Shown here piece after piece: positions 17,705-29,984 of a stretch of DNA of 64,000 bases. Origin of the DNA: Pannonibacter sp. SL95 (GTDB lineage Bacteria; Pseudomonadota; Alphaproteobacteria; Rhizobiales; Stappiaceae). Position 1 is the stretch's first letter, and every line of letters starts with the position of its first letter. The DNA lies in the NCBI RefSeq assembly GCF_026672425.1, contig NZ_JAPPRC010000004.1:800501-864500 (forward strand). The letters are read 5' to 3'. Made by a program: the position numbers and the translations under genes. The notes beneath the pieces are model-generated. The model was given only the letters and a program-made list of their open reading frames with translations. It did no database searches and was not told where the DNA came from.

Positions 17705-19330
17705 TCAGGTTGGCGGGAGGGCAAGGTGGTGGTTCACCTCCGGCGGGCTGTCGCCGGCGTGGAAGCGCAGAAGCTCGCGCTGGAGATCCGCGTCCGGTGA
17801 GGCAACGCGCCGGTGCTGGCGCAGGTGTTCGGCCCAGGAGGCGACGAAGAACCATTCCAGCAGGGTCTCCGGATCTGCGACGTCTTCCATCACGCCCCAG
17901 GCATAGGCCCCGTCGCGGCGCCGGCTGGTCGACAGGCGATGGATGGTCGCCAGAAACGCTGCCCGGTCGGCGGCGGTCACCTTGTAGGCGATGGTGATCA
18001 GCACCGGGCCCCGGTCCGCTGCGGCGCCGTCGGTGAGGTCTTCGGCCAGACGGCTGGCGACCAGTGGTTCCGGCCAGTGGTTGGACGGTGTCAGGTCCGC
18101 TTCGCCGCGCGGCAGGCGGAGACGGTGGAACAGGGTGCCGGTCAGCACGAAGCCGGCGGCGGCAAGAAGCAGGGACGTGCCCAGACCTGTTGCCTCGGCC
18201 ACGCCGCCCCAGGCGAGGCTGCCGGCTGTCATGGCGCCGTTGAAGACCGTCAGATAGACCGCCAGCGCCCGGCCCCGCACCCAGTCCGGCAACACGGACT
18301 GCGCCGTTCCGTTCAAGGTGGTCAGCGCTGTAATCCAGGCAGCGCCCAGCACGGCGAGCAGCGCCAGGGCGATAGCCGGCTGTGGGGCCGCCGCCAGGGC
18401 GATCATCACGGATGCGGCAACCAGCGCAGCCAGCAGCATCAGGTTGTCAGAACTGAACCGGAGCCGCAGCGTCGGCAGAGCCAGCGCGCCACCGATCGCG
18501 CCAAGACCAACCGCGCCGAGCAGCAGGCCATAGAGGCCCGAACTGCCTTGCAGAAGATCGCGGGTGATGAGCGGCAGCAGGGCCCAGACCGCGCTGGCGC
18601 AGAGGAAGAAGACGGCCGCGCGCACCAGCACGACATGGAGGTCCTTGCTGCGGCGTGCGTAGCGCAGACCGGCCCGGAAGGCACCGCCGAATCTCTCCGC
18701 CAGCGGATCGCTCGCCTTTCCCTTGCGCGGCCACCAGACCAGCGCGGCGATCACGACCCCATAGGTCGCAACGTCCACCGCGTAGGTCACCGTTGCCCCC
18801 GCCAGGGTGATCAGAAGACCGCCTGCGGCCGGACCGATGGCGCGCGCCACATTGATGCCGAGCGAATTCAGCGCCACGGCGGAACGCAGGTCTGACCTAG
18901 GCACCAGTTCGGGAACGATCGCCTGCCAGGTCGGTGCAATCAGGGCTGCGCCCATGCCGCCGAAAAACGTCAGCGCGACAAGCCCGGTCAGCGTCAGTGC
19001 GCCGGCCGCCGACAGCAGCATCAGCGTCAGGCTGACCAGGCCCAGCAACACCTGGATCACGATCAGCAGCCGCCGCCGGTCGAGGATGTCCGACAGGACG
19101 CCCGCCGGGATCGCCAGCAGGAAGACCGGCAAGGTCGCGGCCGCTTGCACGGCGGCGATGGCGGCCGGGGAGGTGCTGAGATCCGTGGCCAGCCAGCCGC
19201 TGGCCGTATCACGTATGAAGCTGCCCGCGTTGCCGATGATCGTCGCCAGCCAGAGGATCAGGAAGATACGCTGCCTGAGGGGGGCAAAGGCACTGCTGCG
19301 GACCGGTGGTGTGGATGAGGCGTCGGTCAT
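17705..19330 (-). CDS. MFS exporter of the MFS_3 (EntS-like) family with C-terminal extension
   Basis: A 541-residue protein with about 11-12 hydrophobic segments in residues 20-415. The MFS loop motif appears as [13 protein letters not shown], and [32 protein letters not shown] is the signature region of the EntS/MFS_3 group. The last 120 residues are soluble ([50 protein letters not shown]) and look like an antibiotic-biosynthesis-monooxygenase ferredoxin-like fold, as often fused in this family. The substrate is not predictable. It sits 3 bases downstream of the amidohydrolase gene. Confidence 0.9.
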   Translation of the reverse strand: MTDASSTPPVRSSAFAPLRQRIFLILWLATIIGNAGSFIRDTASGWLATDLSTSPAAIAAVQAAATLPVFLLAIPAGVLSDILDRRRLLIVIQVLLGLVSLTLMLLSAAGALTLTGLVALTFFGGMGAALIAPTWQAIVPELVPRSDLRSAVALNSLGINVARAIGPAAGGLLITLAGATVTYAVDVATYGVVIAALVWWPRKGKASDPLAERFGGAFRAGLRYARRSKDLHVVLVRAAVFFLCASAVWALLPLITRDLLQGSSGLYGLLLGAVGLGAIGGALALPTLRLRFSSDNLMLLAALVAASVMIALAAAPQPAIALALLAVLGAAWITALTTLNGTAQSVLPDWVRGRALAVYLTVFNGAMTAGSLAWGGVAEATGLGTSLLLAAAGFVLTGTLFHRLRLPRGEADLTPSNHWPEPLVASRLAEDLTDGAAADRGPVLITIAYKVTAADRAAFLATIHRLSTSRRRDGAYAWGVMEDVADPETLLEWFFVASWAEHLRQHRRVASPDADLQRELLRFHAGDSPPEVNHHLALPPT

Positions 19331-19333
19331 CGA

Positions 19334-21202
19334 TCACATCCAGCAGGCACAGCCGAGGGCACCGAAGAAGCCCTTGAGATCGGCAACCGGAAGCGTCGCC
19401 CCCCAGGCCTTGCCGTGGTCATGCCCATGCACGCCGCAGGAGCTGGCGCAGCCGCAGGACATGCGCGCATGCGCGGAAAGGCCGGTGCTGGTCCTGGCGG
19501 CGGCCCAGGCGCCATATCCGCCATAGGTCCGCACGGGCGACCAGTCCGGCATGGCCGGTGGCAACGGGTTGTCGTCGAGCGCGGCAAAGTCGCCAGCGCC
19601 CCACACCACACGGCCGCCGACCATGGTCAGGTCTGACACCAGATGCGAGATCTCCGCCTCAGGCACGGTGAAGTAGTCCCGGTCCGGCACCAGCAGATCG
19701 GCGAGATATCCGGGCGCAATCCGGCCACGGCGGCCTTCGTCCTTGCAGAACCAGGCGACATTTTCGGTCCACAGCCGCAGCGCCGTCTCCCGGTCAAGGC
19801 AATCGGCCGGCGGGGTCAAGCGCAAGCCGCCGACGGTGCGGCCGGTCACCATCCAGGACAGCGAGACCCAAGGGTTATAGGACGCGACCCGGGTCGCGTC
19901 GGTGCCGGCGGAGACGTGCACGCCCCGGTCCAGCATGCGGGCAATGGGAGGCGTCGCGCTGGCCGCTGCCGCGCCATACCGCTCGACGAAGTACTCGCCC
20001 TGATAGGCCATCCGGTGCTGCGTGGCGATGCCGCCCCCCAAGGCCGCGACCCGGTCGATCGACTGATCCGAGATGGTCTCGGCGTGATCGAACATCCAGT
20101 TGAGGCCGTCCAGCGGGATGTCCCGGTTGACCTTCTCGAAAACGTCGAGCGCGCGGGAAATGGTCTCGTCATAGGTCGCATGCATGCGCCACGGCCAGCA
20201 GTTCTCCGCCAGGATGCGCACGACCTCCTCAAGGTCTTCCTCCATGTTGGAGGGCATGTCCGGCCGGGGTTCGCGGAAGTCCTCGAAGTCGGCGGCGGAA
20301 AACACCAGCATCTCGCCAGCGCCATTGTGACGGAAGTAGTCGTCGCCCTGACGATAGGTCACGGACCGGGTCCAGTTGAGAAAGTCGGCCTTTTCTTCAC
20401 GCGGTTTCTGCGTGAACAGATTGTAGGCGAGGCGAACCGTCATCTGCCCGGCATTGGCGAGCGTCTGGATCACCTCATAGTCGTCGGGATAGTTCTGGAA
20501 GCCGCCGCCCGCATCGATGACGCCGGTGATGCCCAGCCGGTTCAGCTCGCGCATGAAGTGGCGCGTCGAGTTGAGCTGATACTCCAGCGGCAGCTTCGGC
20601 CCCCTGGCCAGCGTTGCATAGAGAATGCCCGCGTTCGGCCTGGCCAGCAGCAGTCCGGTTGGATTGCCGCGCGCGTCGCGCTGGATTTCGCCGCCCGGAG
20701 GATTGGGCGTGTCCTTGTCATAGCCGACGGCCCGAAGGGCTGCGCCATTCAGAAGCGCCCGGTCATACAGATGCAGCAGGAAAACGGGCGTCTCGGGCGC
20801 GGCCGCATTGATCTCCTCCAGTGTCGGAAGGCGTTTCTCCGTAAACTGGTGCTCGGTAAAGCCGCCAATGACCCGCACCCATTGCGGCGGCGGCGTGATG
20901 GCCACCTGGCGCCGCAGCATGTCCATGGCATCGGCAAGCGACGTCACGCCGTCCCAGCGCAGCTCCATGTTGAAGTTCAATCCGCCGCGAACGACGTGGG
21001 TGTGATTGTCGATCAGGCCGGGAAGCACCCGGCGGCCCTTGAGATCGATGCGGCGTGTCGTGGGCCCGGCCAGCGCAAAAAGCGTGGCGTCATCGCCGAC
21101 AGCCTCGAAGCGCCCGTCACGGATTGCCACCGCCGATGCGGTCGGCTGGCTACGGTCGAGCGTCGTGATGCGGCCGTTGAAAAGGATGAGATCAGGCACC
21201 AT
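19334..21202 (-). CDS. YtcJ-type metal-dependent amidohydrolase with Cys/His-rich tail
   Basis: A 622-residue amidohydrolase_3 protein: LFNGRITTLD at the start, metal-binding LPGLIDNHTHVVRGG, MHATYDETISRALD, FDHAETI and the late metal aspartate in HVSAGTDATRVASYNPW. No signal peptide is seen. Unusually, the last 50 residues form a tail rich in cysteine and histidine (MSCGCASSCGVHGHDHGKAW and GCACWM) that is not part of the catalytic barrel and could bind a metal. GGAGG lies 5 bases ahead of the ATG. It is flanked by the XapX and MFS genes on one strand. Confidence 0.9.
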   Translation of the reverse strand: MVPDLILFNGRITTLDRSQPTASAVAIRDGRFEAVGDDATLFALAGPTTRRIDLKGRRVLPGLIDNHTHVVRGGLNFNMELRWDGVTSLADAMDMLRRQVAITPPPQWVRVIGGFTEHQFTEKRLPTLEEINAAAPETPVFLLHLYDRALLNGAALRAVGYDKDTPNPPGGEIQRDARGNPTGLLLARPNAGILYATLARGPKLPLEYQLNSTRHFMRELNRLGITGVIDAGGGFQNYPDDYEVIQTLANAGQMTVRLAYNLFTQKPREEKADFLNWTRSVTYRQGDDYFRHNGAGEMLVFSAADFEDFREPRPDMPSNMEEDLEEVVRILAENCWPWRMHATYDETISRALDVFEKVNRDIPLDGLNWMFDHAETISDQSIDRVAALGGGIATQHRMAYQGEYFVERYGAAAASATPPIARMLDRGVHVSAGTDATRVASYNPWVSLSWMVTGRTVGGLRLTPPADCLDRETALRLWTENVAWFCKDEGRRGRIAPGYLADLLVPDRDYFTVPEAEISHLVSDLTMVGGRVVWGAGDFAALDDNPLPPAMPDWSPVRTYGGYGAWAAARTSTGLSAHARMSCGCASSCGVHGHDHGKAWGATLPVADLKGFFGALGCACWM

Positions 21203-21245
21203 CGGAGCCTCCTGCGGAGTGAGCGAGTCTGAAGTGCGACGGATG

Positions 21246-21566
21246 TCACGCCGCAGGCGGATCTGACCGGTCAGTCCCCTGGCCGGTTCCAGGGCCAGAC
21301 CCGGTGCCGGCCCCGGTGCCGGTCGGTATCGTGCCCGTGGGCAGTTCGCCGCAGATGTGCGGCAGCCGGTGCTCCGTGAACCAGCCGAGCGTCAGCGGCG
21401 AACCGGCCAGCATGTGGCGCAGCACCGGCACCATCTGTTCGCCGGCAAGAATGCCGAGCAGGCCGACCAGGGCGACGATCGGCGGGGCAGGGGATCGGAC
21501 GTTCAGCAGACTGTAGACAACGCCGACGAGAACCCCGGCTGACAGGGAAAGGAGATACATGCGCAT
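21246..21566 (-). CDS. XapX domain membrane protein
   Basis: A 106-residue protein whose first 50 residues are two hydrophobic helices with the XapX (DUF1427) pattern: LLSLSAGVLVGVVYSLLNVRSPAPP then VALVGLLGILAGEQ. The tail is Gly/Thr-rich and low complexity. XapX proteins are small inner-membrane proteins of unknown function, often next to isochorismatase and amidohydrolase genes, as here. The start at 21566 has GGAG 8 bases upstream; a second ATG two codons later is possible. Confidence 0.85.
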   Translation of the reverse strand: MRMYLLSLSAGVLVGVVYSLLNVRSPAPPIVALVGLLGILAGEQMVPVLRHMLAGSPLTLGWFTEHRLPHICGELPTGTIPTGTGAGTGSGPGTGQGTDRSDPPAA

Positions 21567-21653
21567 CGTGCGGTCTCCGGCACTGGAAAGGCGAGCGGAG
21601 GCGCCCCGGTGTCGGCACGGCCGCAAGAGCAGCGCGGGCACCGGGGCTGACAA

Positions 21654-22310
21654 TCAGTGACCTTCGGACGCGCCGAACATCGACTTGGCATAGATGATGC
21701 CCAGACCATAGGCCCCGCCGAATTTGCGGGCGATGCCGGTCGTCAGGTCATAGGTCTCGCCCCGGGCCCAGTCGCGCTGCAGCTCGAGGAGATACTGGAG
21801 CGACGTCATGGGCCGGGCGCCGGCCTGGACCATCCGGTCCATGGCCCGGTCATGCGCTTCGTCCGACACATCGCCGCAGGCATCGGCGATGACATAGACC
21901 TCGAAGCCCTGATCCAGTGCCGAGAGCGCGGGACCGACAATGCAGACGCTGGTCCAGAGGCCGCAGATGACCAGACGGCGCTTGCCGATACGGTTCACCT
22001 CATCGATGACGGCAGCGTCTTCCCAGGTGTTCATCGACGTGCGGTCGAGCATGGCCTGTCCCGGAAACGCGTCGGAAATCTCGGAGAACAGCGGGCCGGA
22101 GAAGGACTTTTCGGCCACGGTCGTAAGGATCGCGGGAACCTTGAAACCGGCGGCCGCATGGGCGACCAGCGCGGCGTTGTTGCGCAGCAGGACGGCGTCG
22201 ATCGACTTGGTGGCAAAGGACATCTGCGACTGGAAGTCGATCATGATCAAGGCATGATCGGTCGGCGAGATCAGCTGGGAGCCGGGGGTGGGCTTGGCAT
22301 TGACAGTCAT
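21654..22310 (-). CDS. isochorismatase-like cysteine hydrolase (YcaC-like)
   Basis: A 218-residue protein with the family triad in place: Asp in ALIMIDFQSQMSFA, Lys in TVAEKSFSGP and the nucleophilic Cys in LWTSVCIVGPAL preceded by the cis-peptide region VICGLW. Members hydrolyse amides or isochorismate-type ethers, but specificity cannot be read from sequence. The start at 22310 is chosen for its GGAG 8 bases upstream. It opens the leftward group isochorismatase-XapX-amidohydrolase-MFS-hydrolase-pirin. Confidence 0.9.
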   Translation of the reverse strand: MTVNAKPTPGSQLISPTDHALIMIDFQSQMSFATKSIDAVLLRNNAALVAHAAAGFKVPAILTTVAEKSFSGPLFSEISDAFPGQAMLDRTSMNTWEDAAVIDEVNRIGKRRLVICGLWTSVCIVGPALSALDQGFEVYVIADACGDVSDEAHDRAMDRMVQAGARPMTSLQYLLELQRDWARGETYDLTTGIARKFGGAYGLGIIYAKSMFGASEGH

Positions 22311-22433
22311 CTGGTTCACTCCGTCTTGGGTCGGGTAAACCACCTATCTCCGATCATCCTCCTGCCGTCTTGAACGCTCGTCCATCGCGTTTTGTACGAT
22401 TGTCCGGGAGTTTTTCGCCGGCAAACTCAGGCG

Positions 22434-23321
22434 TCAGTTTGCCGCCTGTGCCCGCCAGCGTGCCGGCGAAATCCCGAGGCGGCGGCTGAACTGACGGGTC
22501 AGATGGCTTTGATCGGCGAACCCGCATTGCTGCGCAATCTCAGACAAGGGCATGCGCGTTGCCTTGAGCAGCGCTTGCGCCCGTTCCAACCGCTGCCGCA
22601 TCAACCATTCATGCGGCGTGCAGCCGAGTTCCTTGCGGAAGGCCTCGTAGAAATAGCTGCGCGACACGCGGCACAGGTTGGCGATCTGGTCGAGACCGAT
22701 GTCGCCATCAAGGTTCGCGCGCAGGATCTCCAGGGCGCGGCTGATGAGTGCCGATGGCGGCGATGTCGTGAGCAGGTCGACAAAGCTGTTGGCATAGCGG
22801 CGGCGCAGATAGGTGCAGAGTGCTTCCCCCATCTGATCGAGGAAAAGCCGCTCTGCCGGCTCGCGGCCGCCCAGCACCGGCAAGACCGCCCGCATGAGAT
22901 GCCCGATGGTTGGATCGACCGTTCCCGCTTCGCAGGTCAGCCGGCGCGGGTTGCCGAACCGCGGCTCATCGTCCTGAGGGGCAATGACATGGGATGGGAT
23001 CTCGATCAGCAGGAAATCGAAACGACCGCTGAGTTCCGCCTTGTAAGGCCTGTCGAAGTCTCGAATATAGATGCTGTCTTGCACGAACTGCGCGCGCGTG
23101 ACCTGCCGTCCCTGACCGATGTCACGCCAATGACCGGGCATCAGGGACAGCCCGACGATGTATCCTTGCCCGGTGTCATCGGTCCGCACCTGCATCGGGT
23201 CCGCCTTGCCCGAGGTCTTGCGCAGAAAGACCAGGTCCGTGCCTTGTACCTCCTGATCCCGGATCAGGTCCTTGGCCGTACAGCCGAGGCGGTCATGCGC
23301 AGGGGGGGCTGTGAGTGCCAT
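22434..23321 (-). CDS. AraC family transcriptional regulator
   Basis: A 295-residue regulator with an AraC-type N-terminal domain related to the AraC-binding-like family and a C-terminal double helix-turn-helix (about 195-290): IGLDQIANLCRVSRSYFYEAFRKELG and LSEIAQQCGFADQSHLTRQFSRRLGISPARWR. It is encoded between the PLP lyase gene (20 bases) and the isochorismatase group (123 bases) on the same strand, so it may control the latter from the intervening gap. The ligand is unknown. Confidence 0.92.
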   Translation of the reverse strand: MALTAPPAHDRLGCTAKDLIRDQEVQGTDLVFLRKTSGKADPMQVRTDDTGQGYIVGLSLMPGHWRDIGQGRQVTRAQFVQDSIYIRDFDRPYKAELSGRFDFLLIEIPSHVIAPQDDEPRFGNPRRLTCEAGTVDPTIGHLMRAVLPVLGGREPAERLFLDQMGEALCTYLRRRYANSFVDLLTTSPPSALISRALEILRANLDGDIGLDQIANLCRVSRSYFYEAFRKELGCTPHEWLMRQRLERAQALLKATRMPLSEIAQQCGFADQSHLTRQFSRRLGISPARWRAQAAN

Positions 23322-23341
23322 GGACGCGGTCTCCTTCAGAT

Positions 23342-24556
23342 TCAGGTTAGTTGCGCTGAACGGTGATGCTTAGCCCCGCGCACATCCGCGCTGGCCGCCG
23401 TGAGCTTGTCCAGTAGGAGGTCAATGTCCCGCGTGAGGTCGTCCTCCGCTTCCAGCCCGATGCTGAAACGCAGGATCTGTGCAGCCCCCAGCCAGGGCCG
23501 TGCGGTGCGGGTGCCGGTGATGGGTTGCGGTGCCAGCAGGCTGCGCGTTCCACCCCAGGATGCGCCGATGGCAAAGGTCTGAAGCCCGTCCAGGGCGGCA
23601 TCGAGATGCGGCGTTGCCTCAGGAGTGAACTCGACACTGAACAGCGGGCTGGAACCGGTGAAGTCACGCAGCCAGACATCATGCCCCGGACTACCGGGCA
23701 GCGCCGGATGCAGCACGCGATGAACGACAGGATGGCCTGCAAGACGCGTCGCCAGCCGCAGGGCGACGGCGCTGGCGTGGGCCAGCCGCAGCGGCATCGT
23801 TTCCATGCCGCGCAGGACGAGCGCCGCGTCATCCGGCGAAACGCCGCTGCCGAGCCGGCCGATCAGATTGCGGAGCGGCAGGATCAGCGCCTCGTCGCGC
23901 AAGGTCAGCGCGCCCATCAGCAGATCGGCATGCCCGCCATGAAACTTGGTCAGCGCTTCGGCCACAAAGTCGACGCCATGCCGCAGCGGCTTGAAGTGCA
24001 GCGCGGTCGCCCAGGTGTTGTCGCAGCCGACGAGGGCGCCATGCTGGTGCGCGATCGCGGTGATGGTAGGCAGATCCATCACCTCCATCGTGTTGGATCC
24101 GGGCGACTCGCACCAGACAAGCCGCGTGCGGGTGTCGATCTGCCGGGCCACATCCTCAGGCGACAGCGGATCGAAATAGCGCACCGTCACGCCCATCCGC
24201 ACAAGATCGAGATCGGCGAACTGGCGGACCGGCGGGTAGACCGTATCGGCAATCAGCACCGTGTCGCCAGCCGACAGCACGGCAAGCATGGCCAGCACCA
24301 CCGCGGCCTGTCCGGAGGGCGTCAGAAACGTCCAGACGCCGCTGTGCAGGTCGCTGAGGCTGCGTTCCAGCATGCGCGTCGTCGGCGTGCCGTGCAGACC
24401 GTAGGTGTAGCCATCAGGGGCCAGATCGCCGCGCGCCGCGAACGTGGCCGCATCCGGGAAGACAATGGTGGAGGCACGATAGACGGGCACCGCAAGCGTG
24501 CGAAACCCGTCGGTTTCCGGCTGCGGATGAAGGATGCAACGGCTGGTGTCCTGCAT
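23342..24556 (-). CDS. Cys/Met metabolism PLP-dependent lyase (cystathionine beta-lyase-like)
   Basis: A 404-residue fold-type I PLP enzyme. It shows the phosphate-binding region GLHGTPTTRMLERSLSDL, LTPSGQAAVVLAMLAV, the Schiff-base lysine in EALTKFHGGHADLLMG and the C-terminal FSIGLEAEDDLTRDI. Length and motifs match cystathionine beta-lyase/methionine gamma-lyase-type proteins; the beta- versus gamma-lyase choice cannot be made from sequence. The start at 24556 has AGGAG 6 bases upstream. It is divergent from a LysR gene that probably regulates it. Confidence 0.9.
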   Translation of the reverse strand: MQDTSRCILHPQPETDGFRTLAVPVYRASTIVFPDAATFAARGDLAPDGYTYGLHGTPTTRMLERSLSDLHSGVWTFLTPSGQAAVVLAMLAVLSAGDTVLIADTVYPPVRQFADLDLVRMGVTVRYFDPLSPEDVARQIDTRTRLVWCESPGSNTMEVMDLPTITAIAHQHGALVGCDNTWATALHFKPLRHGVDFVAEALTKFHGGHADLLMGALTLRDEALILPLRNLIGRLGSGVSPDDAALVLRGMETMPLRLAHASAVALRLATRLAGHPVVHRVLHPALPGSPGHDVWLRDFTGSSPLFSVEFTPEATPHLDAALDGLQTFAIGASWGGTRSLLAPQPITGTRTARPWLGAAQILRFSIGLEAEDDLTRDIDLLLDKLTAASADVRGAKHHRSAQLT

Positions 24557-24621
24557 GGGGATCTCCTGAACGACCCCATAGGACATGGCCGGATGCATTC
24601 CGTCCAATCGTAAGATATGCT

Positions 24622-24635
24622 CTGACTATAATCAG
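24622..24635. promoter_or_regulatory. candidate LysR operator between the PLP lyase and lysR
   Basis: The 94-base divergent spacer contains CTGA-6-TCAG inside an AT-rich stretch with ATAT on the left and TTAT on the right. LysR proteins usually bind such interrupted dyads in the shared promoter of the divergent target. The dyad is seen; binding is inference. Confidence 0.4.
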
Positions 24636-24650
24636 GAGTTATACCTCTCC

Positions 24651-25595
24651 ATGAACCTGCGTCAGATCGAGATCTTTCAGGCGGTCTTTGCAGCCGGGAC
24701 GGCGTCAAAGGCAGCCGTCCTGCTCAACCTGTCCCAGCCGGCGGTCAGCAAGGCGGTGCAGGATCTGGAACGCTCCATCGGCTTCGCCCTGTTCGACCGC
24801 TCGACGGGACGAATGGTGCCGACGGCCGAGGGGGAGCTGTTTCACCGCGAGGTGGAGCAGACCTTCGCCGGCCTGATCCGGCTGCGCAGCTCTGCGGCAA
24901 GGATCCGCGATTTCGGCTCCGGCGAGATCCGGCTGGCGAGCCTGTCGGCGCTGAGCACGAACATCGTGCCGAAAGCGATCGCCGCCTTCCGGCAGCGTCA
25001 TCCGCAGGTTGCCATCACCTTCCAGACCCAGATGTCGAGCACGATCCGCGACCTGGTTGCAGCTGGACAGTTTGACATCGGTCTGACCTCCGACGAGGTG
25101 GATACGACCGGCGTGACGGTCGAGCCCTTCGCGATCTATCGCGCCGCCATTGCCTTGCCGGAGGGACATCACCTCTGTGCGAAGCCGGTCCTCAGCCCGC
25201 TGGACCTGCACGGCGAAGCCTTTGTCGCGCTGGCGCCGGAGGACCGGACACGGCAGAAACTGGAAACGCTTCTCGCTGCCGCCGGTGCCGTGCCGCGTAT
25301 CGTGCTGGAAACACCGTACTCGACCACGGTCTGCGCCATGGTTCAGGCGGGCATCGGCTGCGGCCTGATCAATCCGCTCAACGCCGAACCGTTTCTGGGA
25401 CGCGGCCTGACCTGGCGGCCGTTCGAGCCTGCGCTCTATTTCTGCACCCTGCTGCTGACGCCTCCGGGGCGGCGCAGCTCGCGCATAGCCGAGGACGCAA
25501 GAACTCTGCTGCAATCCTTTGCTGGCGAAAAGCCCATGCAGCCTGCCGATCTTGTTGCACATCCGGAAGGAGTGCCGGCGGACCAGGGCCCCTGA
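24651..25595 (+). CDS. LysR family transcriptional regulator
   Basis: A 314-residue LysR protein. The N-terminal winged helix reads MNLRQIEIFQAVFAAGTASK, then AAVLLNLSQPAVSKAVQDLERSIGFALFDR. The effector domain (about 90-290) has GEIRLASLSALSTNIVPKAIAAF and a mobile hinge. Related LysR proteins next to metC-like genes respond to amino acids or sulfur status. The start at 24651 fits the LysR N-terminus; earlier codons extend over the operator. The gene ends 17 bases from the convergent nrdF gene. Confidence 0.92.
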   Translation: MNLRQIEIFQAVFAAGTASKAAVLLNLSQPAVSKAVQDLERSIGFALFDRSTGRMVPTAEGELFHREVEQTFAGLIRLRSSAARIRDFGSGEIRLASLSALSTNIVPKAIAAFRQRHPQVAITFQTQMSSTIRDLVAAGQFDIGLTSDEVDTTGVTVEPFAIYRAAIALPEGHHLCAKPVLSPLDLHGEAFVALAPEDRTRQKLETLLAAAGAVPRIVLETPYSTTVCAMVQAGIGCGLINPLNAEPFLGRGLTWRPFEPALYFCTLLLTPPGRRSSRIAEDARTLLQSFAGEKPMQPADLVAHPEGVPADQGP

Positions 25596-25604
25596 TCCGC
25601 CGGC
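25574..25604. terminator. hairpin between convergent lysR and nrdF
   Basis: A perfect 9-bp stem (GCCGGCGGA pairing with TCCGCCGGC) encloses a 13-base loop with its own CAGGG/CCCTG complement. It straddles the lysR stop codon and lies just beyond the nrdF stop. There is no long T tract, but the location suggests a bidirectional terminator. Confidence 0.5.
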
Positions 25605-25612
25605 GCACGCGA

Positions 25613-28790
<3,178 letters not shown>

Positions 28791-28797
<7 letters not shown>

Positions 28798-29189
28798 GTC
28801 CAAAACCGTTCCAGTCCCTGGCTGACATTCGCGACATCCTCCGCCGTGCCGAGCAGCTCGAAGCGGTAGAGGAACGGCACCTGGCATTTGGCCGCGATGA
28901 TGTCGCCGGCGAGCCCGTAGGCCGCGCCGAAATTGGTGTTTCCCGCGGCGATGACGCCGCGGATCAATGCGCGGTTCCGCTCGTCATTGAGAAAGCGGAT
29001 CACGGGTTTGGGCACCGCGCCTTTCGGCGTTCCGCCCCCATATGTGGGAGTGACCAGCACGAAGGGCCGTGTTGCGAGCGGCGCTGGCGCGCTGGCGTCG
29101 ATCGGGATCCGCAGCGCGTCCTGGCCGAGCTTTTCGACAAAGCGGCGCGTATTTTCCGAGGTGCTGGAGAAATAGACGAGCCCGCTCAT
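28791..29189 (-). CDS. nrdI: flavodoxin-like maturation protein NrdI
   Basis: A 132-residue flavodoxin: [18 protein letters not shown] (FMN phosphate loop), [20 protein letters not shown] and [18 protein letters not shown]. NrdI supplies the oxidant for assembling the Mn-tyrosyl cofactor of NrdF. It is 9 bases downstream of nrdH and overlaps nrdE. Confidence 0.95.
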
Positions 29190-29198
29190 CGCTTTGCC

Positions 29199-29420
29199 TC
29201 AGGCAAGTCCGCCGATCAGGTCAGGACGGAACCCGGCCCAGTGCTGCTCGCCGGCGATCACCACCGGAACCTGGCGGTAGCCGAGGCCGGTGACGAGGTC
29301 ATAGGCCTCTGCATCTTCGGAGATGTCCACCAGGGTGTAGGTGATGCCCTGGCGCTCCAGCGCACGGGTGGTGGCGTTGCACTGGACGCAGGAAGGCTTG
29401 CTGTAGACGGTGACAGTCAT
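29199..29420 (-). CDS. nrdH: glutaredoxin-like electron donor NrdH
   Basis: A 73-residue redoxin with CVQC in YSKPSCVQCNATTRALERQ and the NrdH C-terminal signature AGEQHWAGFRPDLI. It is reduced by thioredoxin reductase and donates electrons to NrdE. The ATG at 29420 is used; the longer ORF into the leader has no support. It is the first gene behind the riboswitch, with a leader of about 270 bases between them. Confidence 0.95.
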   Translation of the reverse strand: MTVTVYSKPSCVQCNATTRALERQGITYTLVDISEDAEAYDLVTGLGYRQVPVVIAGEQHWAGFRPDLIGGLA

Positions 29421-29691
29421 GACATGGCTTTCGAAAGGCAAGCCGACAGGGTGCAGCACGGCGTCCGCAGTCGGCCTTGATGGGAAATAGGGCTCAGGCA
29501 GCCTGAGGCAGGCAGCCCGGGTCACGCACTGCGGCTGGGTCGCCCAGGCGGAAACTGGAAAATCGAACTGTTCAACATGACTTCACCCCGAAGCACATTC
29601 GCAGGGAACCGGGGAAGCAGGCGGCCGGCGTGAGCCGGGCGAACCAGACATGCCCCCTACCGGTCACCCCGCCGGTGGACGTTTCGCTCAA

Positions 29692-29884
29692 GGCAGGTCT
29701 CCTGGCTCACGGGTCATCACGCTGCACCCAGCCTTCCCGGCTTCTTGCGAAAGCCAGTGGCACGGTTTGGGTACACGCTCGCCGTTCACAGTTGCGGGGG
29801 CAGCTGCGGCTTGGCGAGGCTTGGTAGCCTTGCGTTCCGCATTCCCGTCTTAGCCATCGATCCACTCGAATCGAAGGAACCTTG
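29692..29884 (-). ncRNA. cobalamin (adenosylcobalamin) riboswitch controlling nrdHIEF
   Basis: Read on the minus strand, the conserved core elements appear in order: GGTTCC at the 5' end, GGGAATGCGG (29847-29838), CTGCCCCCGCAACTGTGA (around 29788-29802), GCCACTGGC (29762-29754), CGGGAAGGC, TGATGACCCG and the B12 box GAGCCAGGAGACCTGCC (29708-29692). This is a textbook cobalamin aptamer. Its downstream gene is nrdH, 271 bases away; the intervening leader has short GC-rich stems but no obvious T-run terminator, so the output may be translational or rho-dependent. B12 binding should reduce expression of the B12-independent class Ib reductase. Confidence 0.95.
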
Positions 29885-29984
29885 AACGCTACATATAGTA
29901 GTTCAAATCCACTCGGCGTCAATAGGTGCCAACGGGGCGGCGGGCGAGATACACCGATCGGAAGCGGTCAGACCGCTCGTCCGG

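Noticed and set aside
16704-17906. A 400-codon plus-strand frame across the alpha/beta hydrolase gene
   Set aside because: The opposite strand has the catalytic triad and a Tat leader; the plus frame is low-complexity and motif-free.
19643-21232. A 529-codon open frame opposite the amidohydrolase
   Set aside because: Antisense shadow of a gene with clear metal-site motifs; the frame has no recognisable domain or ribosome site.
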